The position numbers and the translations under genes are program-made. A model generated the notes under the pieces. It had not been told where the DNA came from. It saw only the letters and a list, made by a program, of their open reading frames with translations, and searched no databases. This document shows, piece after piece, positions 14,976-22,519 of a DNA stretch of 28,884 nt. Source of the stretch: JACOMS01 sp964352785 (GTDB lineage: Bacteria; Pseudomonadota; Alphaproteobacteria; Caulobacterales; Maricaulaceae); the NCBI GenBank assembly GCA_964352785.1, contig CAYGTI010000032.1, positions 1 to 28,884 of the forward strand, written 5' to 3'. Position 1 is the stretch's first letter; every line of letters begins with the position of its first letter.

Positions 14976-16118
14976 TTATAACCCCATTTGCCGAACCGCC
15001 AAGTCTCTCATGATTTCTTCTGACCCGCCGCCAATGGCGATCACTTTAACTTCGCGGTAGACATTTTCGACTCGGTTGCCGCGTAAGTATCCGGCTCCGC
15101 CGAGGATTTGCATGGCTTCGGACGCGCAAAATTCGAGAGCTTTGGTGGTAAAAAATTTGGATTTGCAAATCTCTGCCACGGGCATCCGGCCTTGATCAAT
15201 CTGCCAGCAGATCATTTGCAGGTAACTCTGAACCGCGTCGACTTTGGCGGACATATCCGCGATTTTATGGCGAATAACCTGATGCTCGATGAGGGGTTTT
15301 CCGAATGTCTCTCGCTGCTGCGCCCACGCGATGGAGTCTTCTAGGCAAACTTTCATCATCCCGAGCGCCCACGCGCTCAGGCCCAAACGTTCATAATTAA
15401 AATTATGCATGATCGAGATAAATCCGCGGTCCTGCTCACCCATCATGTTCTCGGCGGGCACACGGCAATCATCAAAATAAAGCGTGGCTTGGTTTGACGC
15501 CCACCAGCCCATCTTTTTAGTTAGAGGCGTTCTGGAAAACCCGGGCGTATCGGCGTCGACGAAAAACAGCGAAATACCTGATAGTCCCGGCCCGCCTGTG
15601 CGCGCGCCAATCACGAAATAATCGGACTGCATGCCGCCCGTAATAAAGGTCTTGGAGCCATTGATGACAAAATGATTACCGTCGCGTTTGGCGGTGGTTT
15701 TCAAACTGGCCACATCAGAGCCGCCGCTTGGCTCTGTGATGCCAAGGCTCGATTGTTTGCGGCCCTCGACTATATCTTTGAGGCAGCGGTCTTTAATTTC
15801 GGTGCAGGCGAGCTTTTGAATGGGGTCAAGCGAAATACCGCGCCCGCCTAACGCCGCAGGGACGCCGCCAGCGCCGCACATGCCCATTGCGACTGCGTAA
15901 TCCATCCGCATAAACGGGTCATCAAAACCAAGACCGCCATAAGCTTCGTCAATACCAAATCCCCACACCCCCAATGCCGCGATTTTTTCGTGCAGCGCCA
16001 TCGGGATTTCTCCCGCTTCGTCCCAGTCATGGGCAAAGGGCGCAATCTCGTTTGCGACAAAGTTTTCGATAGTTTCACGAAAGGCCTTGCGCTCCGGTGT
16101 GTCAAAAGGATTTTTCAT
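14976..16118 (-). CDS. Acyl-CoA dehydrogenase, isovaleryl/long-chain-type active site
   Basis: 380 residues. The flavin region reads SSLGITEPSGGSDVASLKT (123-141), followed by FVINGSKTFITGG (150-162). QRETFGKPLIEHQ lies in the C-terminal helical domain. The position of the usual catalytic glutamate near the C-terminus is glycine (IGGGSEEIMRDLA). Glu243 in NYERLGLS sits where isovaleryl-CoA and long-chain enzymes place their base instead. The enzyme therefore should be active and belong to that branch. It oxidises an acyl-CoA to the trans-2-enoyl form and passes electrons to ETF. It is first in the operon with the acyl-CoA ligase and faces a divergent GST gene across a promoter with two matched palindromes. 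Confidence 0.9.
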   Translation of the reverse strand: MKNPFDTPERKAFRETIENFVANEIAPFAHDWDEAGEIPMALHEKIAALGVWGFGIDEAYGGLGFDDPFMRMDYAVAMGMCGAGGVPAALGGRGISLDPIQKLACTEIKDRCLKDIVEGRKQSSLGITEPSGGSDVASLKTTAKRDGNHFVINGSKTFITGGMQSDYFVIGARTGGPGLSGISLFFVDADTPGFSRTPLTKKMGWWASNQATLYFDDCRVPAENMMGEQDRGFISIMHNFNYERLGLSAWALGMMKVCLEDSIAWAQQRETFGKPLIEHQVIRHKIADMSAKVDAVQSYLQMICWQIDQGRMPVAEICKSKFFTTKALEFCASEAMQILGGAGYLRGNRVENVYREVKVIAIGGGSEEIMRDLAVRQMGL

Positions 16119-16279
16119 GGCGGGGCCCTAAAGTGAATGCAATTCAACTTTATAGAATATCATTCACGGCGCAAGCCCATTGTTCAAGAAGGACAATTGT
16201 AGGTTTTGCATAATCAGTGTATCAAATTGGGACTTCCCATATGATATGAACGGGCTTAGTCTTAAAAGCGGAGGACACT
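16119..16279. promoter_or_regulatory. Divergent promoter with two GAAT-N3-ATTC palindromes
   Basis: The space between the acyl-CoA dehydrogenase and GST genes holds two similar palindromes. They are GAAT-GCA-ATTC (16135-16145, extended to TGAAT/ATTCA) and GAAT-ATC-ATTC (16155-16165), starting exactly 20 bp apart. This is the classic form of a paired operator bound on one DNA face by a TetR-, MarR- or MerR-type dimer. They lie close to the dehydrogenase start codon and should control the fatty-acid pair. The regulator gene is not in the window. Confidence 0.55.
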
Positions 16280-16939
16280 ATGCCGAAAACTGCGCCTAAA
16301 ACACCAAAACCTTTGGAGCTTTATTTTTGGCCCACGCCAAACGGAAAGAAAATCTCGATCTTTATGGAAGAGGCGCGGCTGCACTATGTTCTCAAGCCCA
16401 TCAATATTGCAGAGCGCGATCAATTTAAGCCCGATTATTTGAAAATTTCCCCGAATAATAAAATGCCGGCATTGGTTGATCCGGACGGGCCCGGAGGAGA
16501 TCCGATCAGCATATTTGAAAGCGGCGCTATTTTGCAATATCTTGGCCGTAAAACAGGCGCGTTTTATCCGATCACAGAACGCGGACGTGCGCAGGTTGAT
16601 CAATGGCTGTTTTTCCAAATGGCCAGTGTCGGGCCAATGAGTGGACAGTGTTATCATTTTCGAGGGCTGTCCGGTAACAAGGCCAACCCTTACGGCGCGG
16701 CGCGTTTTACGAAAGAAGTCACGCGGCTTTACACTGTGATGGACATAGAGCTGAAAGATAAAGACTATATTGCGGGCGCTTACTCTATTGCCGATATGGC
16801 GCTTTATCCGTGGATATTGCCCAAACCTTTAGGGCAAAACATGGAAGATTTCCCGCATTTACAAAGCTGGCGCGAGCGTATGGCGGCTAGGCCGGGTGTC
16901 GAAAAGGGAATGTTGACCGGGTCTGATTTGCGGAAATAG
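16280..16939 (+). CDS. Glutathione S-transferase, nu-class (YfcG/YghU-like)
   Basis: 219 residues from ATG 16280, with GGAGGA just upstream. The N-terminal thioredoxin-fold domain reads LELYFWPTPNGKKISIFMEE, with the TPN element that replaces the catalytic Ser/Cys in nu-class enzymes. PNNKMPALVDPDGPGGDPISI then IFESGAILQYLGRKTG form the glutathione-binding site. MASVGPMSGQCYHF marks the helical domain. The best-studied relatives in Escherichia coli have disulfide reductase activity and bind oxidised glutathione. The gene is divergent from the acyl-CoA dehydrogenase operon and shares its promoter region, so joint regulation is possible. Confidence 0.88.
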   Translation: MPKTAPKTPKPLELYFWPTPNGKKISIFMEEARLHYVLKPINIAERDQFKPDYLKISPNNKMPALVDPDGPGGDPISIFESGAILQYLGRKTGAFYPITERGRAQVDQWLFFQMASVGPMSGQCYHFRGLSGNKANPYGAARFTKEVTRLYTVMDIELKDKDYIAGAYSIADMALYPWILPKPLGQNMEDFPHLQSWRERMAARPGVEKGMLTGSDLRK

Positions 16940-17181
16940 GCTCTGAATTTGCGCTAAATAGGCTTTTTTATGTCTTTTATCTCGAAACGTCACTTTTTTT
17001 GCTTTTAATTTGACAAGGTTACCTTTGAAAATTCAAGTTTTGATACTTAAGTATATATTGTTTATGACTTGAATAAACATATATTTAATTCATTATAAAT
17101 CAAATTATATATTATTTTTACTTAATTTAACTAATATAAAGCGATATTAACCTTTATTTTCATTAACTTTATATTTAGGCG
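16940..17181. other. AT-rich intergenic region with TTAAC pair
   Basis: There is no gene here. From about 16980 to 17175 the sequence is very AT-rich. A direct repeat TTAAC-N11-TTAAC (17147-17151 and 17163-17167) lies upstream of the Sel1-type gene. The same spaced pair recurs between hfsD and hfsA. TTAAC resembles the half-site of the cell-cycle regulator CtrA, but the standard CtrA spacing is TTAA-N7-TTAA. The region probably carries the promoter of the next gene. Confidence 0.4.
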
Positions 17182-17287
17182 CACCTCCCAAAGTTTCATC
17201 AAGCGATAAAGCAGACAAAGATATGTTGATCGCGAGCCACCGGGATAAACCCGAAGGTGATAGGTGAAACTAGAATAGGGGGAGGCC
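17182..17287 (+). promoter_or_regulatory. Candidate structured 5' leader of the Sel1-type gene
   Basis: Complementary segments could form alternative structures. CACC (17238-17241) and GGTG (17256-17259) flank a GGG/CCC stem. CCTCCC (17184-17189) is exactly complementary to GGGAGG (17280-17285), which is the ribosome binding site. CACCT (17182-17186) can pair instead with AGGTG at 17255-17259 or 17263-17267. Such exclusive pairings could mask or free the ribosome binding site. I cannot match it to a known riboswitch class. Confidence 0.35.
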
Positions 17288-17593
17288 ATGGCCTTTACTG
17301 ATACAGAAATACAGGAAGCGGAAGCGGCTTTAACGCATGGTGCGAAAAGCGAAGACCTTTTCCGTCTTGGATTAATATACTCGACCGAGATTGAAGATCG
17401 CGGACCGGATTATGTTGAAGCCCATAAATGGTTCAATCTGGCGGCTATGATGGGCTCACGTCCCGCCAAAGCCTACCGCGAAGAAATCCGGATGGAAATG
17501 AGCGCAACTGATGTCTCGTTGGCTTTAAAGGCTGCGCGGGGCTGGATGAGAGAAAATAGCAGGCTGGTTAAAACCAACTCAACTTTCGCTTAA
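17288..17593 (+). CDS. Small Sel1-repeat (TPR-like) protein
   Basis: 101 residues from ATG 17288 with GGGGGAGG immediately upstream, a very strong ribosome binding site. It contains one clear Sel1-like unit: DLFRLGLIYSTEIEDRGPDYVEAHKWFNLAAMMGSRPA, with the AHKWFNLAA signature. A second, incomplete helical pair follows. There is no signal peptide. Sel1 units mediate protein contacts; small alphaproteobacterial proteins of this type have no established function. The gene converges with hfsD with only 25 bases between the stops. The weak inverted repeat there (TTACG at 17601-17605 with CGTAA at 17625-17629) runs over the hfsD stop. Whether it is linked to holdfast formation is unknown. Confidence 0.75.
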   Translation: MAFTDTEIQEAEAALTHGAKSEDLFRLGLIYSTEIEDRGPDYVEAHKWFNLAAMMGSRPAKAYREEIRMEMSATDVSLALKAARGWMRENSRLVKTNSTFA

Positions 17594-17618
17594 CGCTTAT
17601 TTACGCATCACCGCCGCG

Positions 17619-18488
17619 CTACGGCGTAATGATCGGGTTTACGCCCCCATTATTGTTGTTGCCAAATGTATAGGCAGCGCTCACGTCAACAGGTAGCGCG
17701 TCTCGCAACGTTTGCATAAACACAGCCGCCTCGCCGAGATGCGTGCGCGGAACAAAGATGATATCGCCGCGCCGAAGCTGTAGTACGTCATTGTACTGAC
17801 CGATATTTTTTAGACCGCGCGATATGTTTACTGTGCGCATCATCATGCCGCCATTTGGGGCCCGCCGCATGACAGCAACCTTTGATGATCTGGCTGTGGC
17901 GCTTAGACCCCCCGCCATCATAATGGCTTCGATCGCCCCGATCGGTCCCGGCAATGTATATGTGCCTTGCGTGCCGACCTGACCTCCCACAAAAATTTGT
18001 GCGGGCGCATAAGCGCGCGGCGTCACCGCTATGCGCGGATCTCTCAGTTGCTGGGCGAGCTGCGCTGTTAGAGCGTGCTGTAGCTCCATAAAACTTCGCC
18101 CTGCGGCCATAACAGGCTGCGTCATAGGCATAACAATACGCCCGTCCGGACCGACTGTGAGCGTGCGCGAAAGCTCGGGCGCGCTGGAGACGACAATGTC
18201 TACCTGATCGCCGGGATAGAGTTTGTATTGCGGCTCATATTCCACCCACTGCTGGAACTGCGGCATAGGTTGAGAGGCGCGGTAATTTTGTGCGTATTTT
18301 CCTCTGCGCGCCCCCGGATAATAGTACCCTTGCGGTCCATACGCGCCCATTGCGTTAACATTATGCCCTCTCAAGTGATTCGTTTTTGAGGGGTGGTTTG
18401 GGCCAAATGGAGCGTTACAGGCCGTCAGAGAGAGGGCTGAAACCCCCATAATACAGGCGAAAACGCGGCTTTTATGCAGCAATGTCAT
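17619..18488 (-). CDS. hfsD: Outer-membrane polysaccharide export lipoprotein, HfsD/Wza-like
   Basis: 289 residues from ATG 18488; a TTG seven codons upstream is not needed. The lipoprotein signal ends at Cys24 (ALSLTAC). Residues about 30-75 are a Tyr/Gln/Pro/Gly-rich linker. The polysaccharide-export domain starts at YKLYPGDQVDIVVSSAPELS and continues through LTVGPDGRIVMP. An SLBB-like segment, QIFVGGQVGTQGTYTLPG, runs to AIMMAGGL. By family, the protein forms the outer-membrane channel for capsule-like polymers, and in Caulobacter HfsD exports holdfast polysaccharide. It is divergent from hfsA-B-C across a 119-base promoter region. Assignment to the holdfast set rests on the whole cluster rather than on this protein alone. 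Confidence 0.82.
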   Translation of the reverse strand: MTLLHKSRVFACIMGVSALSLTACNAPFGPNHPSKTNHLRGHNVNAMGAYGPQGYYYPGARRGKYAQNYRASQPMPQFQQWVEYEPQYKLYPGDQVDIVVSSAPELSRTLTVGPDGRIVMPMTQPVMAAGRSFMELQHALTAQLAQQLRDPRIAVTPRAYAPAQIFVGGQVGTQGTYTLPGPIGAIEAIMMAGGLSATARSSKVAVMRRAPNGGMMMRTVNISRGLKNIGQYNDVLQLRRGDIIFVPRTHLGEAAVFMQTLRDALPVDVSAAYTFGNNNNGGVNPIITP

Positions 18489-18607
18489 GAAAAAGGCCTT
18501 TAGACACAAAATTTATTAACTTTTTCAAGTGTTAACAAGAATGGATAACGAAAAATTAAAATTTAGAGCGTCCAACCATAATAGGGCCAATTTTTTAAGG
18601 ATAACCC
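18489..18607. promoter_or_regulatory. Divergent hfsD / hfsA promoter region
   Basis: These 119 AT-rich bases separate the divergent starts. They contain TTAAC-N11-TTAAC (18516-18520 and 18532-18536). hfsA has a ribosome binding site AAGGA at 18597-18601, seven bases before its ATG. I see no canonical CtrA box (TTAA-N7-TTAA) or sigma-54 element. The paired TTAAC motif, also present upstream of the neighbouring Sel1-type gene, is the best candidate regulator site. Confidence 0.4.
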
Positions 18608-20464
18608 ATGAGCCAATTCGGCCAAGATAGCGGTAGCAATGACCGGCGCATCAGCGGCGCAAAGCCGCAGTTCGGTGATATGACTGTTGGCGACTACGCC
18701 AATGGCATGCCCAGCATTCGCATTGGGGAAATGATACGCTCACTCATGCGACAATTCGTGTGGCTAATCCCGCTCGCGTTGGTCGGGGCCGTTGTCGCCA
18801 TGTTTGCAACAAAAGACATAAAACGATCTTACACAGGCGAGGGCCGTATTCTTGTGCAGCTCGGCAGCGAATATGTCTTTGACCCTGTTTCGGGGCAATC
18901 CGCGCAAGGCGGCGGTCTTATGCTGACCCCTGATATCATCACGCTGAATGAAACCGGGATCATGCAAAGCCAAGAAGTCATCCAGGAAGTGAAGTCTCAA
19001 ATTGAGCGCAACAATTTGCAACAAGCCTTTGCGCCAAAAATCTACGCCGAGATCGCAGCGGCAAGCAATAATCCGGTGGCTTCGACAAAAGCGCAGCTTA
19101 AGCTTCATAAAATCCTTGAAGACTCGTTCTCTGTGGAGCCGCAACCTAAATCGTCTATTGTTGATTTATCATTCAAGCATGAGAATGGCCCTGTCGCTGT
19201 CGAGGTCACAAAATACTTCATCAATGCCTACCTGAAACAACGCCAAACGATATTCGTCGACGGCTCCGCTGATGTGATTACGGACCGTAGAATAGCCACA
19301 GAGGACCAGCTTCGCGAAAACGAAGAAGAGATACAGGCTTTTCTTAAGCAAAATAGAATATCGGATTTCGCTGCAGAGCGCGCCGGGGCGACCACCCGGC
19401 TTGAGAACCTTCGGGCTGAGATCAACACGCTGAGCGCGATGATGACAGAAAGCGAGGCCGCGCTGGCCACAGTCGAACAGCAACTTAGGACTGAGCCGCG
19501 CGAAATTAACCTCTACCAAGATGACCGCGCGGGTCAGCGGGTCGCCCAAGCCGAACTTGAGCTTAAAAACCTACTCGCACGTTATTTGCCGAGCAGTGAC
19601 CCAGTGAGAGCCAAGCAGGCCGAGATTGAACAATATAAGTCTTTGCAATCTTCGCGTCCGGGCACAGCGATCGGCGGGCGCCGCGTCGGGGCTAACCCTG
19701 TCTATCAAGCGCTTCTAACGCGCCGTAATCTTTTACAGTCCACATCGGACTCCTACCGCGAGAAAGAGTTTGCTTTGCAGCGCCAGCTACAAGCTGCGGA
19801 CGCCAAAGTTAAGCGGCTGCAACAGCTTAGTCCGGCCTATCAGGCATTGTTGAGAGAACAAGCAACGCTCGATCAGCGCCATTCGGGCTACACCGCGAAA
19901 GAGCAGGAAGCATTGATCAATCAACGTCAAGCGGATTCCAGTAGTGAAAATGTTCGCGTGATTTCATGGCCGGATCTACCGCGCAAGGGCCGCAATATGC
20001 GGGCCATTTTGGCGCTACTAATTATTCTGGGCTGGGGCTTTACGCTGTTTATGGTCGCTTTGCTCCGCGTCTTTCTGGATCCAAAACTGTATAATACACG
20101 CGCCGAGTTTGGTCGTCGTAATCAAGACTTCGGCGACGCTCAACAAAGAGGAGAGTCCTTTGAGCGTAGAGACAGGCGCTCGAGTTACAAGCCACCGGAT
20201 CAATATATCCCGGAAGCGGTGCCGGCGACATCTGGCCGTGAAGTGATGCCTGAACCTTTACCGCGAGCGTCTACGGCCCAAGCGTATGAAGCTAGCCCCG
20301 TCCATGCCTCTTACATGCCTGTTCCATATCAAGCGTCTGGAACGGGAGGGGGGCAAACCCCTGTTAACGCTTATGCCGTACCTAATGCTTACGCGTCAGG
20401 CCAGATGTCTGCTCCGTCGTCTATTCCGGTTTTGGGAACTATTCCATCGGGCGAACAAGGATAA
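18608..20464 (+). CDS. hfsA: Polysaccharide co-polymerase, HfsA (GumC/Wzz family)
   Basis: 618 residues. TM1 is at about 50-67 (FVWLIPLALVGAVVAMFA). A periplasmic region follows, with heptad-type coiled coil at about 220-300 and 380-440. A proline-bearing segment SWPDLPRKGRN leads into TM2 at about 464-490. Residues 497-618 form a long cytosolic tail rich in Pro, Ala, Tyr, Ser and Gln. It has no kinase domain but ends in SIPVLGTIP, the motif that normally leads into the kinase in fused proteins. The kinase-like partner is the next gene, 37 bases downstream. By family, the protein controls chain length or assembly with the polymerase and the outer-membrane channel. In Caulobacter, HfsA is needed for holdfast synthesis. 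Confidence 0.82.
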   Translation: MSQFGQDSGSNDRRISGAKPQFGDMTVGDYANGMPSIRIGEMIRSLMRQFVWLIPLALVGAVVAMFATKDIKRSYTGEGRILVQLGSEYVFDPVSGQSAQGGGLMLTPDIITLNETGIMQSQEVIQEVKSQIERNNLQQAFAPKIYAEIAAASNNPVASTKAQLKLHKILEDSFSVEPQPKSSIVDLSFKHENGPVAVEVTKYFINAYLKQRQTIFVDGSADVITDRRIATEDQLRENEEEIQAFLKQNRISDFAAERAGATTRLENLRAEINTLSAMMTESEAALATVEQQLRTEPREINLYQDDRAGQRVAQAELELKNLLARYLPSSDPVRAKQAEIEQYKSLQSSRPGTAIGGRRVGANPVYQALLTRRNLLQSTSDSYREKEFALQRQLQAADAKVKRLQQLSPAYQALLREQATLDQRHSGYTAKEQEALINQRQADSSSENVRVISWPDLPRKGRNMRAILALLIILGWGFTLFMVALLRVFLDPKLYNTRAEFGRRNQDFGDAQQRGESFERRDRRSSYKPPDQYIPEAVPATSGREVMPEPLPRASTAQAYEASPVHASYMPVPYQASGTGGGQTPVNAYAVPNAYASGQMSAPSSIPVLGTIPSGEQG

Positions 20465-20501
20465 AGCACGTGTACCCAAATAAGTGGACTTCTTTGTTGT
20501 T

Positions 20502-21218
20502 ATGACACTTACGTCTCATCCCTTATGGGCCAGCTTTGAGAACGTGACGCAGACCGCGCGGCCAGATGGAGGCGCGCATATAGTCGCGCTAACATCTGCT
20601 TTTTCTCAAAGTGGAACCAGCTTTGTTGCGCGTGACCTAGCTTTGTTGGCTGCGCAGCACTACATGCCGCAAGGAGGCCGCGCGGCATTGATTGATTTTG
20701 ATGTTAATCAGCAAACACAGGCAGCAGGCTTTGATACGCCTAAATCGATTGCAAAACACGGCGCGCTCCAAGGCCCATATGATGCCTCTTTCGGACAAAC
20801 ACCTTTTTGGCAGGTTAGTCCTGAAATGGTCTCGGGGGATGGGAAGCGTGGTAAAAGCGCCTCTCACTGCGGTTTATTTTTCGTGGGAGAAACAGGCTTG
20901 GCGGTTTCGCGATTTGAATGGGAGACGGTCAAAGACGGGCAAACCGTTCATGTCACCAAGGCCCCGGATTATTGGCAAGCCGCCCGCAGCCAGTTTTCGG
21001 TTATTATCGTTGATTGCCCAGCTTTTGAACGTACAGACATTGCTCTGAACGTTATCTGTGAAGCGGACGCCACTATTCTGATTAGCCCCAAGCACCGTTC
21101 AACTGACCTTGAGCTTGTATCCCTCGCGCAAACGATAAGCGCATCTGGAGGAACCTGCGCGGGGATGATTCTTAATGACGGGCTACCGATGCAAAAATAC
21201 GCCGGAACAGCCATATGA
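20502..21218 (+). CDS. hfsB: HfsB-like BY-kinase/ParA-fold partner with degenerate P-loop
   Basis: About 238 residues from ATG 20502; a GTG at 20484 would add six residues, and neither start has a strong ribosome binding site. The fold matches the cytosolic CpsD/BY-kinase domain. A strand HIVALTSAFS leads into the P-loop region, which reads SAFSQSGTSFVARDLA (32-47). The Walker A lysine found in GKT/GKS is absent, with threonine in its place. AALIDFDVN stands for the Walker A' strand, VIIVDCPAF for Walker B, and ATILISPKH follows. The C-terminus has no tyrosine cluster, only one Tyr. Nucleotide binding and kinase activity are therefore doubtful. It probably acts as a structural partner for the HfsA tail. 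The stop overlaps the hfsC start (ATGA). Confidence 0.75.
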   Translation: MTLTSHPLWASFENVTQTARPDGGAHIVALTSAFSQSGTSFVARDLALLAAQHYMPQGGRAALIDFDVNQQTQAAGFDTPKSIAKHGALQGPYDASFGQTPFWQVSPEMVSGDGKRGKSASHCGLFFVGETGLAVSRFEWETVKDGQTVHVTKAPDYWQAARSQFSVIIVDCPAFERTDIALNVICEADATILISPKHRSTDLELVSLAQTISASGGTCAGMILNDGLPMQKYAGTAI

Positions 21219-22519
21219 GACAGCACGGCGCCTATTATGGCCATGATCTTTATAGCCGGGATCAGGCCGCTTCCAAGTTGCTGCGCCGGATTGAGCAGCT
21301 TATATTTTTGGCGTTAATCTTTCAGTTTTCCACTGCGTTAATCGCATTATTATTTACTGACCTTAACAATCCTGACTACGAATCGCCCGTTGCACGTTTG
21401 CTTTGGTACCCGGGTTATGCGCTGATTTTATTGCTGGCTTTGCGCCAGCTTCCGTTGGTCGCGCGTTTAGCTGTGTTTAATCCCCTGTTGATTTTATGTG
21501 TGCTGTGGTGCGGGCTCAGTTTTATCTGGTCCTATGATCCGGGAGTAACCTTTCGCAGGAGTGTTGCGCTGCTGATCACAACCCTTTTTGGACTTGTGAT
21601 TGCGGCGCGCTATGATTGGAATGCGATGGTGCAACGATTTGCGGCCGTTTTCGGTGTTCTTGCCATCATCAGTATCATTTTAGGGCTGTTTTTTCCGCAA
21701 TATGGCGTGATGAGCGAAATTCATGTGGGTGCATGGCGCGGGGCGTGGGTCGAGAAAAACTATATGGGCGGGGCAATGACCAAAGGCGTGGTGATCATGA
21801 TGTGTGCGTTCGCCATGCGCCCGGATCGCGGTTGGCTGTGGGTGCCGCTTGGTTTGATGTGTTTCATGCTTGTTATTTTATCAACATCGAAAACGGCATT
21901 GTTAATTACAATGGGTATGATCGCTGGGTTCATCGCTATTCGTATATTCCGCCGTTTCCCTATTTTGCGCATCCCGCTTATGTACGTTATCTTGTTTGGC
22001 ATTGGTCTTTTCGCGACGTTGATGACCACAATCCCCGAAGAAATGTTTGCGCTCATTGGTAAAGACCCGACCTTTACGGGACGAACAGATATTTGGAACG
22101 GCCTGATCGCCAGCATCAAACAAAGCCCGCTCTTGGGCTATGGTTACGGCGTCTACTGGCTCGATCCGTTGGGGCCGTCTTATTATGTCCGGCTTGAGCT
22201 GGAATGGGGCATACCGTCCGCCCATAATGGCTGGTTCGAAACCTGGCTCTCGGCAGGCGTTGTCGCAGTGCTCTTGTTTACGGCGCTCTATATTATGACT
22301 TTGATGCTGGCGATTGACAGGATTGAAAAAGGCGGCACGGAAACCTACTGGGCGGTTTTGTCGACGGTTATGTTTTTGCTGTTTTCGATGTCAGAGAGCA
22401 CGATCTTGCAGCAAAATGATTTAAGCTGGGTGATGTTCGTTGCAACAAGTGCCAAACTGTTTGCCTTTGAGCGCCCGTTTTGGCGAGACCGGATTAGACT
22501 GCCTTACTACCGCAACTAG
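21215..22519 (+). CDS. hfsC: Polysaccharide polymerase / O-antigen-ligase family, HfsC
   Basis: 434 residues with about 10-11 membrane helices from residue 28 onwards. The Wzy/WaaL domain is visible in the large periplasmic loop: GRTDIWNGLIASIKQSPLLGYGYGVYW, then SAHNGWFETWLSAGVV. The Arg in GRTDIW and the His in AHNGW are the residues expected at the active site. Wzy-type enzymes join lipid-linked repeat units in the periplasm. In Caulobacter HfsC is one of two redundant holdfast polymerases. Here its start overlaps hfsB by four bases, so both are translated together. Its last 26 bases overlap the end of the convergent glycosyltransferase gene, with no terminator between. Confidence 0.8.
   Translation: MRQHGAYYGHDLYSRDQAASKLLRRIEQLIFLALIFQFSTALIALLFTDLNNPDYESPVARLLWYPGYALILLLALRQLPLVARLAVFNPLLILCVLWCGLSFIWSYDPGVTFRRSVALLITTLFGLVIAARYDWNAMVQRFAAVFGVLAIISIILGLFFPQYGVMSEIHVGAWRGAWVEKNYMGGAMTKGVVIMMCAFAMRPDRGWLWVPLGLMCFMLVILSTSKTALLITMGMIAGFIAIRIFRRFPILRIPLMYVILFGIGLFATLMTTIPEEMFALIGKDPTFTGRTDIWNGLIASIKQSPLLGYGYGVYWLDPLGPSYYVRLELEWGIPSAHNGWFETWLSAGVVAVLLFTALYIMTLMLAIDRIEKGGTETYWAVLSTVMFLLFSMSESTILQQNDLSWVMFVATSAKLFAFERPFWRDRIRLPYYRN

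Noticed and set aside
17601..17629. TTACG/CGTAA inverted repeat between the Sel1-type gene and hfsD as a terminator
   Set aside because: It overlaps the hfsD stop codon and lacks a T-run, so a terminator role is not supported.
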